Assembly: GCA_947034895.1 (NCBI GenBank) | Contig: OX344763.1 | Span: 81,921,093 to 81,985,092, forward strand | Direction of reading: 5' to 3' | DNA: 64,000 nt | Source of the DNA: Rhytidiadelphus loreus | Lineage: Eukaryota; Streptophyta; Bryopsida; Hypnales; Hylocomiaceae | Part shown: positions 35,762 to 48,200 of the stretch, in pieces | How positions within the stretch are numbered: the first letter of the stretch is position 1 | Layout: every line of letters begins with the position of its first letter | The notes under the pieces: model-generated | Database searches by the model: none | What the model was told of the DNA's origin: nothing | The model's input: only the letters and a program-made list of their open reading frames with translations | Made by a program: the position numbers and the translations under genes

Positions 35762-36842
35762 ATAGTTAGACTCATAGTGTTTTTAGTTATCTTTTTGTTA
35801 GACTTAGAGTTCCGGGTCTTAGTCAGAACCCGGATTCCGGATTTTCAGGGGTAAGTTTCAGTTAACTTATCCACCCGGATTTTTAGGGCAGTTTAGGATG
35901 GTGTTTAGTGGCACTTTCCGCGGGTTTTACGGCATGTTGTTTTGCTTATAAAAGGAAGGGACCGCTTGTGGTCTTGGATTCCTTTTCTTGCTATTCCTTA
36001 TTTTGAGCAGTAAATATATGTGTGCATTTTTTTATTGTCTTTTTACTCATTGCCTTAGTTTTCTTTGTGGGTCCTTGGTTTCCTGTTCTTTGGGAGTTTG
36101 AAGGTTGCTTGGGCGCTTGCTTGAAGGTTTTGGCTACAGAGTAGAGAGGTGGTAAGGAGGAGTCCGGATTCAGGGTTTCCCGGGTCTGTGAACTGTGTGT
36201 TGTCCAGGGAAGCAGTTCTAGCGTGTGTAGGAAGTTGTGCGGAGTCCGGCGTTGGTGGTGTGGGTGCGAGTCCGGAAGGCCAGGGAGGGTTCCGTGCGGA
36301 GATAAGCAACCGTTTGTGGAAAATCCCCGCTCACCCGGAAAGTTCCGTCCGTCTGCAAAACACAAGTTGAAGTGCTAGTACCGGACCCCATCTCAGTTTC
36401 CGGGTAAGTCTTGTATTTGTCGTTGTAGCAAGGGGAGTCGGGTTGTATTCTTAGTGACCTGCTTCTGGAGAAATCCGAAGTTGTGAGGGTCAGCCAGTCT
36501 GTTCCTTGTTTGTGACGGAAAGATCTTTGGGTACGTATCATTAGGAAGTTAGAGTTAGTGAAATACAAGGAGTGGTGTTGTCCTTACCCCTCCGGAAAAT
36601 TCAGTGAGGACCCTCTGAAGGTAAAACAGAGGTATCGAAAACCGTGTGTGTAAGTTACGGATCTGGTGTTTGTGATAATCCGGATCCGGTAGAGAGTCCG
36701 GATAGAGATAGAATCCGGTTGGGGAGTGAAAATTGAAGTAGTTACAATAAACCGGATTAGACGGAATTTAGAACACCCTCTGGGGTTCCCTGGGACGATA
36801 TTCCGTGTCATCTTGCCACGTTGTTGTGGTTAAGAGCGCTTA
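35762..36842. other. 3' non-coding part of the second CCGGA-rich element
   Basis: Dense in CCGGA/TCCGG words although no ORF is supported. A TATAAAAGG at about 35,947 could be a further core promoter. I found no match to the 5' side that would define an LTR. The right edge is probably near 36,800, where the hAT relic starts. Confidence 0.45.
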
Positions 36843-39286
36843 CTACAGTATTACGCGCACGACAGCCATTGTCATGGGTAGACTCTCGAAAATTGGAATC
36901 ACTTCATCTGTTTGGGGGATGCAATCATTGACAAACATTGCCTCATTTTCCTCCACTATTTGTGCATGAGTGTCCTCCATATTTGCTAGAATCCTTTTGC
37001 TAGTCAACAACCCAGTTCCATTTACAAATTTAGCTATAGAAGGGCCACCTTCATCATATTCACAATTGTCCTCATCCAATGGAAAGTTGTAAATGTCTTC
37101 CGCATTTCTATCCCCGTCTTCATTGTTCCGATTTGGGCTCCGGAGCGGTTCATCATCCAAATTGGTGATCTCATCGTTCATAGCATCTTCGTCATTGAAT
37201 AGAGGATCACCATCTTCACCATCTTCACCATCTTCATCACGCTCATCCTCCGACATAGAATCTTCCGACTCCACGTTCTCGGTGTACCACTTCTTCTCAT
37301 CGTTTTCCTTTGATGCAGAAAGGACTTTGGAATTGGTGTATACATACACCAAATCTTGGGCTCTCTGTGGCTTCAACTTGTTTCAAAATTTGTTGTGAAC
37401 AAATGAATAGCTACTCCAATTTCATTCACATGAAGACGAAGATACCGGTTGGGCCAAAATCTTCTTAGCAATTGGAGCAATGAGCTTCCCACACACACCT
37501 TCAAAATCCCACCAAGCGTGCGCCGACAATTGTTGCTCATCTGGATTCAACATGTTGTGAAATGGAGGTTCCCTGTGGCGGAAGGCTACAAATTCTTTCA
37601 CGACCGAGGCGTACTCCCCTTGTTTGCAAATTTTCATTAGAACACACTTGCATGCATCCATTGCATCTTGGTCGTCGGCTAGCTCTTGATCTTCAAGAAG
37701 GTAGGGGTTCAACAAAGCTCCTGCATAATGTAGATCGGTCTCTACCAATTCCTGTCGAGCATAATACGGTTGCACTAGTGGAATGGCAAGGTTTGAGGAT
37801 AAACGAAAAGGCGGTTTATCTAAAGAGAGGACATGTTTATCTAATTTCCTCATTATATGCAACACCTTGCCCACGCATGGCCTCTATGCATCCAAGTCAC
37901 TTAGACCATTTACAACGGGAGTCGACAAGATCTTGAAATTTTGACAACGGTGCCAAAAATGCTCGCTCAAAATTATCTTCTTCACCATCCGACATTCATT
38001 GCGGGATTTAGAGTTCCGCCCAAATTCCTTGCGTATTCATCCCATTGTGGATCCGTCACCGTTTATTGCAACTTCCCATTGACCTTCAACATGCACCCAA
38101 TCATGTTGTAATTAGAGGCAAACCTTGTTTCCACCACCATCAACAAATTATACTCCGGTGAGTACTTCTGAAATATTGCAAGTGGCATGTGCCGCTTCTT
38201 GAAGAATTTCACCACGATACGGGCATTTTCCACGACCTCTTCAATCCATTGTTCATTCCCCCAATCTTTCAGTAACAAATTGAGGGCGCGCACCACACAA
38301 CCTTGAAAAAAAATGTGGGGATATTTACTAGATATCAAATTCCATACTGCAGGGTTCACTGACGCATTATTTGTACTCATTTGCACCACATTGTTGGGGC
38401 CTACTTGTTCTATGAATCTCTCAAGTATGCCAGCCAAGTATGATGCATTTTTTTCGTGCCTTGTCGTATCCACCGATCCCTAAAACTGCTCACCCGAAGA
38501 AGACACAAGCATGGCATTTATCAAGGGCCGATTCATAATCGACGTCCATCCATCAATAGACAATGTTGCTCCAAACTTCCTAATGCTGTGTTCAGTCCGC
38601 TTTCGGAGATTGACCTCAATGTCTGCCTTCGCTTGGTCAAGCAATTTATGGCGTAAGTCGTGATATGACGGTGGGATATAAGGCCATTGAAACTCGGCTA
38701 TTCTCTTCACCGCTTCTTTGAATGTTGGGTTTCTGGCAACAACAAATGGTATGTTTGCAGCATAAAAGAAATTGACCCACATCGCATTCAACTTGCGTTT
38801 ATTTGCTTCTTCAAATCCATTCACCAGACTACTTTTCTTCTAACTAATCAGAGGCCTACTGCTTGATCCCCGCGGGGTACCACGTTCACTTGATCTTTGT
38901 GTACTTAGGTTCATTTCAGAAGACAATGGATCCAAATCCTCCGGTGCAGTGCATGAGTTGGAATGTGTAGACCATGCCATGTTTCTTCCATTTGAATTAT
39001 CGCATTCCCGCATAGCCATAGGTGTGCCACTGCCATCCACATTGTTTAGAGACGATCTTCGTGGGATCGCCCCTTGGCAACCCAAAAATAAAGCTCGAAC
39101 TTGAGATGTCATTTTTGAGCAAAGGCTAATTCCTTTGTCACGAGCCCCCGATGTGCCTTGGTATCCTAAATGGCTAAACATCCGGCTTACTTTCTTGGCA
39201 AACAACAAGTTGCAAAACCGGCATTGCACTTTACCAATCTTCGGGAAGCCATACCAAGAAGACCAATCCTTGCTCATAGTGATCAC
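36843..39286 (-). pseudogene. hAT transposase relic (BED finger, DUF659, hAT C-terminal domain)
   Basis: Reads from Met 39,286 leftward. A BED-type finger (VQCRFCNLLFAKKVSRMFSH..C) is followed by the DUF659/RNase H core (PSYHDLRHKLL, ATLSIDGWTS, LINAMLVSSSGE, QGCVVRALNLLLKDWG, VETRFASNYNM). After a frameshift near 37,990 comes the C-terminal part (LDKHVL, FHNMLNPDEQ, AHAWWDFEG, then SSSCE-stop-NWSSYSFVHNK), which is the hAT dimerisation region, and an acidic tail. Stops: TAG 38,842, TAG 38,482, TAA 38,065, TAG 37,886, TGA 37,424, TGA 37,385. The DUF659 motif Asp in LSIDGWTS is present; the expected TDNAS reads TNNAS, so a catalytic Asp is lost. Long dead. Terminal inverted repeats were not identified. 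Confidence 0.88.
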
Positions 39287-39354
39287 CTCCGATTCCGTAA
39301 ATTGGATTCAAATTAAAACATTTCTAAAGCCCCAACGGTTCCGAGAACGGAAAT

Positions 39355-39662
39355 GCGGACGGCAGCGACGGAATCGTGGACGGCGACCTGCGACAGGCGG
39401 ACGGCAGCGTTGGAATCGCAGACGACAACTTGTGACACGCAAACGGCAACGTCGGAATCGCGGACGGCGACCTCCGACAGGTGGACGGCAGCGACGGAAT
39501 CGCGAACGGCGACCTCCGACAGGCGGACGGCAGCGACGGAATCACGGACGGCGAACTGCGATAGGCGGACGGCAACGACAAAATTGCGGACGGCGGGCGG
39601 CAGCGACGGAATCGAGGACGACGAGTTGCGACAGGCGAACGACAGCGTCGAAATTGTAGGCG
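39355..39662. repeat. 42-bp GC-rich minisatellite, about 7 copies
   Basis: Units begin GCGGACGGCAGCGACGG at 39,355, 39,397, 39,439 and onward every 42 bp, with the second half near ATCGCGGACGGCGACCTG. It lies immediately upstream of the minus-strand hAT gene, in the place of its leader and subterminal region. The ORFs over it (repeated Thr-Ala-Thr-Glu-Ser) are an effect of 42 being divisible by 3. Confidence 0.92.
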
Positions 39663-40066
39663 AGTGCTGGACTAGCGGATGGTTGTTGGATTTTGACTAA
39701 TTCTACAAGTTTTAATTTTAGGGATTTAGTTTTGAGATGCATGATATTTTAGGAATTAATAAATTAATGAGATAAAATTATGTTGAGAGATAGGCATGTC
39801 CACAATTATACTTGACAAAAACGTATCGTATAAAATATCAAAAACTTAGGAGAGTAAATTCAAAAACATTTGAGTAACCCACATATTTTTATATTAATGA
39901 AAAGAAACTCATAGCATACTATGAGTGTTGTGAATTAATAGTATTGAATCCTCTCGAGATTCAAAATAAACAACACTCCATAATGTCATATCGAAATACA
40001 AACAAGGTGTAACTACCCTATATATTATCATTGCTACCTCCCTCAGAAAGACACAACGAATCCTCT
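39663..40066. other. Short AT-rich spacer
   Basis: No gene or repeat recognised. Confidence 0.5.
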
Positions 40067-42070
40067 TTATCCTTCAGCCTTGCACTTGCTCAGCTTGTTT
40101 GAGGACCAAGACCTCTTGGGCCCCCTGGACGCAGCTTCCATGTCTACTGTGGAAAAGTATCGTTTGGTATCCGGAGAGTAGTCATCCTCATTTTCAATCT
40201 TCCGTTTATTCTTCCGTTTTGGAGTCAAATCCACGTCTTCTGCCTTCAACGCTCTCAAAGCAGCATCCACTTTATCTACCAAAAAGTTGACCACGTCATC
40301 ATCATTTTTCATGGAAAACCACTTTGGTTCTTCTCCCCCCACTAAAAATGCCCTCCAATGCATTATGATTTCGCCCATCCTCTTATCAAATGCCCCTGCC
40401 ACCTCCAACATTGAATTTTCTGTGCTTGATTGCCCATCTAGTTCCACAAAGGCACGAACTTGTGCAACTTCCTCCAACTTTGATAAAAAGAGGGCCCTCC
40501 TTAGCAAAGTGTGATTGTAATCCCCGTATTGCTCATTAAACTCTTGTGCAGGTTCCACCTCTATCCAATTGCCATCTAGTCCTTTCTTCACTTCCTTTTT
40601 GGGAAATCGAAAGAATTTGTAGTGTTGCATGCTCCAATGGCCCCCCATACTACGACAAAACACTTCTCGATCCTCCTCGTTGGCAATACCTCTAGCTTGC
40701 AACTCCACCTCTCGATCATGGGTCATCCACACCAAGGAATCTATCGGCACCTCTGATGATTCGTATAGCCCATGTGTAGAATTTACCAAATCCCACGTTA
40801 GACTTTTTCCCCAATGCGCATAATTTTGAAATTTGAATGGCGCTTGGTCTAACGGAAGGGTTCATCGATTGTATTCATGGCCAGGGGGCATAGCTTCTAA
40901 GATCCTAAGCATTTTGTAGAACCTAGGAGGCAAGGGGGAACGACACTTGGAGCAAACCGAACGAACAAGGGATGCTTTGACTATGCATGTGACGTGGAAA
41001 GTGTGGAGACATTGGCCCATGGTGAGGGCTCCCTCAGGGCCAAAATGAACTCGACAAAGGCTACAATGACCCTCCAATATTAAGGCCGAAGGATCACAAG
41101 CATGCACCATTGTCTTGTCATTTTTCTTGATGTGTGCCGAAAGCGTGGGATAAGGGACCCAACCTTCTTCTAGTTCCAAGGCCCAATTAATGGGGGCCAT
41201 CTCTTCCTTCTTCGTGTGGTTCAAACGCTCAAACATTGCATCCATGTCTCCCCAATATGTGATTTCGGTGGACCCCGTTGGCACAAAGGCAAACATCTTC
41301 TTCAAACGCCAAAGAGAGGACTCCACGCTATCACATTCTTCATCCGACTTCATTGCCAATTTAAGTAGCCCTTTCATTGCTCGTGATACTATAGACGGTT
41401 TGTCCTCGAGTTTTTGCACCCATACCAACCATCGAGAGTCCAAAGTGCTCTTCGGCATACATTCATCCAATTGCACTATCCGTTACAGTCGTTTCGACTC
41501 GGCCTCCAAAAGCGTGTTTTCTTCGGTGACCTCGTTCAATTTTTGCTTCAATTCTTTGACCTCATTGCTTTCCGTTTGCATGGAAGCATCGTGGAATGTG
41601 GAATTAGTATTACCGATGGGGGTCAAATACAACAAATCCGGATTGTTGTTTTCCTCAATGCCATCTAGTATGTCCTCCACTTTCTCCTTTCACTTCTCAA
41701 CATCCACCTCACCTTCTCGGATTTTCTTCTTCAACGCTACAATTTCGTACTCCAAGTCTTCAATAAACTTCCTTTGGAAAAGCAATGTATTATGTCGACG
41801 CTCTGATTGAGCCTCCAATGTCTCTAGCTTCTCTTTCAATTTCGAAGCATCCGCCGCCAACTTGAGATTCTCAACATCTATACTCTTATACTTCTTGATC
41901 TCCTCTTGGTATTCACTCAAAACCTTCAAGTCTGTAACCCGCTTGTCAAGAAATGGTGTCATAGATTGGCTGAACTTCACGAAGTCCAAGGCACCACTCA
42001 ACAATTCAGGCGCTAATTTGGAAAAATCCGTTGCGGGTAGATGTACACTACGCCCTCCTAAAAAGTACAT
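40067..42070 (-). pseudogene. Coiled-coil / RING-H2 protein gene, three stops, N-terminus missing
   Basis: One 668-codon frame from 42,070 to TAA-type end 40,067, interrupted by TGA 41,692, TAA 41,485 and TGA 40,864. It starts in a GTAC-rich repeat, not at a proper start, so the 5' part is lost. Order: a long coiled coil (EYQEEIKKYKSIDVENLKL through LKKKIREGE), a second coil (EVKELKQKLNEVTEENTLLE), a central region, then CSLCRVHF..GQCLHTFHVTC..VCSKC. The last has all eight ligands of a RING-H2 finger, so the ancestor was probably an E3 ubiquitin ligase-like protein. A Trp-rich region follows, then a basic tail with a likely nuclear signal (PKRKNKRKIE). The repeated presence of this protein type beside transposons suggests it is transposon cargo; that is inference. 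Confidence 0.6.
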
Positions 42071-42680
42071 CAGAAAAGTACTTTTCGGGGATGTACTTTG
42101 GTTTGAGTACTTTTTTCGAACGACAACCTGAATTATTTTGGTTCCTATTCAGATGAAGTAGGTGAATAACCTTATAATGATTTGTTTTTTATTGTCATTA
42201 AGCTTTAGGAATGTTTTTTACTAGCCGTAAAAAGTACTTTTGCAAGAATCAAAAGTACATCAGATTTGCCAAAAAAGAGGAAAGTACTTTGCTGAAGAAA
42301 AATGAACAATGCAATTCACATAGTTTTGTAATAAACTAAAAGATGAATTGATATCAAAGGGTTTCCTGAAGATAAACAGAGCTTAGCTGTAGAAACTTCT
42401 CCAATTTTGGAGCTTATATGGCATTATCTTCTGCAGAGGATATCGGATAGAAAATGGAATTTTTTGGTTGATCGTCCAGTTCTGGAATGATCCTACACAT
42501 ATATTCTAGGATGGCTAACGGTCCAATCCCCTAAAATATGTGTATTTTGTTGTGCATGAAATTCCCCGCCGGAGGTGACAAAAAGTACTAAATTTGCTTA
42601 AAAGTATTACGAGTATACGTAGTACATTCGCAGTGCAATCTGTACCGTTCATTTTAAAGTACACTCACATCTTGACCGTA
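42058..42680. repeat. GTAC-centred palindrome cluster
   Basis: Many AAAGTAC / GTACTTT words, some joined as AAAAGTACTTTT. AAAAGTACATCAGA occurs at about 42,060 and 42,246. It abuts the broken 5' end of the RING-H2 relic and looks like a transposon subterminal region. Similar GTACA/TGTAC words border the truncated gene at 62.5 kb. Confidence 0.55.
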
Positions 42681-44290
42681 CATTTTCCTGCATTTTCGGA
42701 TTAGATCCTATTTTCATGGAGCGAATCTCTTATTTCGTCGTCTCCTCGTTCTGTAGCATGCACTCACTATGTCTCTGCATGCAGCTGTTTTTGCTTGCGG
42801 GAATGCTTCCACTGGTGAAAGTATGGATTTGTAGAGCACGCGTGTTGACGGAAGTGTTACGGTTATGTGATTTCTCACATGCTTAGGGTTTAGAGTGTGG
42901 CTATGAGATCTGCTCAATTTATGAGGTCATGTATTGTTTTGAGTTGTTGTCAGCTGAGGCAAAGTTGTGAGGGACAATTTATAGCTGTGCGTGACGAAGG
43001 TGTTAAGCACCGGTGATTCGGAAGTCACCTGGCCAATGTCTTCAACTTTCTCTGACGCGCTGAAATTCTGCAAGGTGAAGGTGTTTGTGGCAATTCGGGA
43101 GGTTCTTTGCTGGAGTTTTGCTCTTCCCACATCTCCAAGCCGATTGTGCAAACAAGGTGGGGAATCTTTTTGTTTATTTTGTTAGGGTAGAGCTAGTTCC
43201 TGAAGGTTTGAGTTTGGAAACTGAACCTTCCCTTACCAAGTCTGTCACTTCATTACTTCCATTCCTATCTAACTTAAAATTCATGGAAATGATCATCAAA
43301 AAATCTGAATACTTGCCTTGATACCCCTCGATTTTGCCCAAGTAGGTAGAGAACGCCCTAACCGAGACCTAAGTTGTGATTTAGCAAGGAAAGGTGATCC
43401 AGACAGAACAAGACTTTGTATTCATGTGATAGACTTCTGCTTATATTAGTGACCATGGCAATCTTTTTATTTGAAAGCAAATAAAGAGTTTCATTGCACT
43501 GAACATTGTGAACTTCTCAACCAATGGTTGAAATGGCAATATTTTCAAATATGAGGTGCCACTGTTTTTATTGCCTGTTTGGAGCATTAGATCTGTGGTG
43601 GTCACTTGTAGTTTTTAGTTTTCTGAGGTTTAGAGTTGCCTAATCCTCTAAAACAGGCTATGATGATAAATACCAGTATTCGTCCAACTTTGTAGGTGGA
43701 AGGAGCTGCTGTGCGGAGGAAGAGGAAGGCCCAACTGTTTGAAACACGTACACCCATCTCTCAAGTTTAATTGGTTTCCCCTTCACATGTATTTTAACAG
43801 TAGAGTAGTTTTTGAGCACTGGTTTTTTTAATAGAAACTGCCCCGGTCTACCAATAATTGAGAGTCAAGTATATTGCATGCATTATGAAATTCAAGATGT
43901 CAGAGTAGAAAGATGTCAAAGAACTAAAGAATACAAAATACCTCAATTCTACTTTCAAACAACAATTGGACCTACGATGTTCAAAGTTCCATTTCAATTG
44001 AAGATTAAACTGTCACTCTTCTGATTACCAAAAATGAAATGCAAAATTGAATTTCCCTATTCATAAATAGGACAACATAGAATAGGTATATACAGTTTAC
44101 TTTAATAGTACGATTATACTTAACAATTGCTAATGAGTTAACTTAAAGGTGCAACTTGCTCTCTTTCTAGAATGTTACATATGAACAAGTAGCTAGAGTG
44201 CTAGGGTAGAGATTTCAATCCCTAGAGACCAATATGCTTTTAAATGTACTTTTTGAAGGACAATTGTAGACATAAGCTAATGGTAATGTT
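42681..44290. other. Spacer, possible small exon
   Basis: No gene is well supported. A short exon-like stretch after an acceptor near 43,695 (VEGAAVRRKRKAQLFETRTPISQV, stop) could be the end of a lost gene. Confidence 0.3.
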
Positions 44291-44291
44291 A

Positions 44292-44355
44292 CTTGTGACC
44301 AGTACCACCGCTACTAAGAGAAACCTGTGACCAGTACCACTACTACTAAGAGAAC
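44292..44355. repeat. 32-bp direct duplication
   Basis: TGTGACCAGTACCAC-type unit repeated once with two or three changes. Confidence 0.85.
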
Positions 44356-44620
44356 GTAAACCTCATGGCAAATGTGGGCTTGAAAGCATACTGTATCTCC
44401 ATCTCCTACACTTACATCTTTCCAAGTGAGCTGCCCTACAACATTGAGTCATTGATAATTATATATTTCTATCTTGTATTGGTAATTCATTGGTAATTAT
44501 ATAGTTTTGTTTTTGAATTTCATTTAATTCATTTGCCATCACTTATTTTGGGTGACTTGTGATGCAGGGGCAGAGTGGCGTATTTTGAATTCCTTGTATG
44601 TTTTCTACAATTAAACATTA

Positions 44621-45013
44621 ATGTCTGCAGAAAGGAAGTCCCCGGATTGTCCCTTTGTTCAAACAGTAATTATCGATTACTACTCTGAAAAGGAGCCTCC
44701 TCAACTAGTTCAACAGTTGATAACACATTATTATCCACATTCTACCAATTCTATTAATACACTGAGTTTAGAAGTAGAGTCAAGTAGCTTGCGTGGAAGT
44801 ATTTCTATTGTCCAAGACACTCACATATCAGGTACCCCAGTCTCAGAAGTTGGAAACCTTGCATGGTACATGCACTGTTCAAGGATTGAGGCAAATTCTC
44901 GCAAACGGTTGGCTAAGGGTCTTGATTCTTTGTTTGGTGCCCCTACCTTTATACTACTGGATATAATTGAAGAATCCACCCAATCTCTTGCAGATTCTTC
45001 CAACTCCAACTCG
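44621..45013 (+). CDS. Upstream exon of unknown protein, 131 codons
   Basis: ATG 44,621 to a canonical donor (TCG then GTGAGT) at 45,013. Composition is coding-like (FVQTVIIDYYSEKEPP, EVGNLAWYMHCSRIEANSRKRLAKGL). Joining to the acceptor at 45,238 in phase 0 gives GAT GGG TAA, so this frame would end there, and the ATG of the next ORF lies inside those same bases. Either it is a separate upstream cistron of the same transcript, or another acceptor is used. No family recognised. Confidence 0.45.
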
Positions 45014-45239
45014 GTGAGTATTTTGCTCTAAAACTAGTTGACCCATTGTTCTTTTAGATTATTCTTTATTATAACTTGGGGAATGGGGATTTAGTTTTTA
45101 TTGTTTTTTTTCTATATGTTTAGAATAACATCTAAAGCCTTCATCTATGGTCATTGGAGTTTTTTGAAGTATGTGTATGGCATCTAGTATTATGATAAAA
45201 TCTTATAATTATTTTGAATTTTTCTCATTTCCATGTAGG

Positions 45240-48200
45240 ATGGGTAACTCTGCTAAGCGAAGGAGATCTAGAGAGGGCATCACCCGGCCTGGACCTGCTG
45301 AGAGGGCCTTAGAAGCAGAACAAGAAGCAGAATTGTTTGAGGTACAAAGGCAAAAGACATTAGAGCGCAACCGGATCTATCAAGATACACGTAGACAAAA
45401 AGTGCTCATTGAAGCAGAGGAGGCTGCCTCTATAGCTATAGAGAATGTGGTAGGAGAGTTAGATGTCCTCTCTTCTAGGGATTCCAATAGACTTGCACAA
45501 AAAATCAGAGAGTATATTGTTGAAGAGTTGAAAAGTTGTCCAGGTCCTCTAAGTCGGCAAGATGTACTAGAAAAGGTCCTTAGACACAACACAATTTGGC
45601 CCCTACTACCCTACTATTATCCCCGTCCATTAGAGGCTCAAAGTATTCACATGTTCATTCAAAGTTTTAGGGGTGAGCTACAAGCCCTTAGTATCCCTTT
45701 TTCTAACCATATGCTATCCAGGAAGGGTGCATTGCTTGATGCAGCAGTGAGTGCAGGAGTTGGTGGTGTAAGGGCGTTGGCTAGGGTGCTTGGAACCAAA
45801 GCAGATAACATCATGGTAGCTTTGGACAGAAAGTCTAAAACATCAGAAGGAGCATCAAGATTCAGTCTTCTCCAAAGGCACAAAAGGAAAGATGGTACAA
45901 CTACATACATTGCTGAAATGGTGCAACTTTGGTGGCATGAGAATACAAGGGTGAGTTCTAACAGGAAGGATGTAGTCAACAAGGATGGGGGTGAGAAGAA
46001 GGGAGGGCTGACCCATGCTAAACATTACCTTACCATCACACAAGTTCTTTTTCTATATCACCTTCTATTTTCATCTTCTTATATGACTTAACAATTTCAT
46101 TGACTTTGTATGTTTAGAGGTACATGTCAAGGACTTAGGATACATTCATACTATAGATGTAGTTTCAACTATCTAGATTGTGTACATTACATATTACATA
46201 TGTGGACATTGCATACTTAAAGTGGGTACATTACATACAGAAGTAGAGTACATCACGTAATTTATTCACTGAAGTATAGGAAATGTAGTTTTTAAGTGCT
46301 TTAGAATACTATATGTGTGTACTACGAAATATTTGTAGTACTTTGTTGTATTATATGTGTGTACCATGCTTTATTTGTAGATGTATCTAGTATACTTTAA
46401 ATGAATACAAAGAATATTCACAGTATTATTTGAGATCATTCTTAATACTAGATATACTATCATGACTTTCAAAATCACTTCTAGATTCAGAAAAAGTACT
46501 TTGTGTGGTCCAAGAAGTAATATGTGTATTTTCTTTTAGTCTCTTCTGTACACTTTGTACTTGGACTACTGAACTGCTTTCAAACAATTACACTAATACT
46601 TTATTGTTTTTGCATGTTCAATTAGACTGCATTCTTCTTGGAATTCAGGGAGGCCCACCCAGAGTGCAAAATTGCCCAACAAACTTTTGAGAGGATGAAG
46701 CCATGGTACATCCGGCCACTACAGGAACGCAATGTATGTTGTTGCATTTACCATGTTGAAATGGACCTAATGAGAGTTGGATTGAATGCCATGAGAGATG
46801 TGGTGCGAGGACTGCATGTATACTTGCAGTGTTCTTGTTCTTGCCCACTTTGTTCAGAGTCAGGAGAAGAACAAGTGCAACCAATGTGTGGCGCCCATTC
46901 CAAGTGCTACAAGCATATTACTTTGCTATGGATAGATTGTGTGTGTCCCAAAGGGGAACTTGATCAATGGCATCGGCTAGAGTGTGTTATGGGAACATGC
47001 ACTAACTGTGGTGTTCAAAAGCTTCAACTCTGTCCTCATGAGCTCTGTACCTCTGGGGAATACAAGGTAAGATGAAGGTTTAGGATGAACATTGTCTTGC
47101 AATTAATTTCTCATTTCAATGATAAAGCCTGATGATTTTTTATTCTAATTTAGTTTCACTTTGAAGGCATGTTCATTCATTTTTGTGTGGTGTGAGCTTT
47201 GTGTGTCTATGGATTGCAAGGTGTGTTGAAGGTTTAGAGTGAACATTGTTTTGCCATTTTCATGAGGAAGCTTGATTTTAATTTTTTTTAATTTTGATAC
47301 ATTTATAAACCATATTCATTCACTTCTATATTGTTGTGATACATTTTTTGAAGGTACGTTGGAAATGTTTCGAGTACATCTCACTTGGTACTCAGTCAGA
47401 TACCGGAAAGGAAAAAAAGAGGCTTGACGAAGTTTTCAAGGAAACCAGCCCAGGAGAGTTCATTGCATACTTAAAGCCCAAAGTTGCTGCTTTTATTAAG
47501 CACAACTTTATTGCAAATTGGCAAGACCAACAGTGCAAAGACATGATGGCCAATGTTCCAGAAGGTGTGCTCATTTCGCACATTGACTTCGCTGAAAACT
47601 ACAGCTTCCAGATTCAAAACGAGGTACAATCCATGTACTACATGTCTCAAACTATGACTTTGCTTGTTCACATCACCCTGAGGAAAGTGCGATCTAGTGA
47701 AGGTGAACTTGTGATTCAAAAGCATACCCATTACTATCTCTCTGATGACAAGAAGCATGATTCTTTGTTTGTTCAACATTGTCTGCTTCTACATTGGGAT
47801 TGGGTTTTGAATAATGACAATAGGCCATCTGAGCATTGGGTGTTTAGTGATGGATGTGCTGGACAATTCAAGGGGGCTACAGCTCTCTATTTTGTAGCTC
47901 GGTATCCTACTCTAACAGGTGGTTGCACCATGATGTGGAATTTTTTCGCCTCTGGTCACGGGAAAGGTATGTAAATTCCATTTATATTTTGATATGTTTT
48001 ATTTTTTCTTCACTAGTATGTTTGCTTCATGGTGTAATTTGTTGTGGTTCAAGACTAACATCAACCTATACACAATTTTGGCAATGGATGAAGGGGAGTG
48101 GGATGGCGCAGGGGCTGTTGTAAAGCGTGCACTTCGACAAGAACAATTCCGGAACCCTGAGCGCCCTTTGCAGTGTGCGTCTCAGTGTGTTGATTTCTTA

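Noticed and set aside
35350..35775. Minus ORF of 141 codons
   Set aside because: Shadow of the acidic Pro/Glu-rich tail of the plus-strand gene.
33480..36842. Long terminal repeats of a retrotransposon
   Set aside because: No direct repeat between the 5' and 3' non-coding parts could be found for either gag-like element, and no primer-binding site or pol domain.
39353..39700. Thr/Ala/Glu-repeat protein on the plus strand
   Set aside because: The openness results from a 42-bp unit being divisible by three; no start or neighbouring exon supports it.
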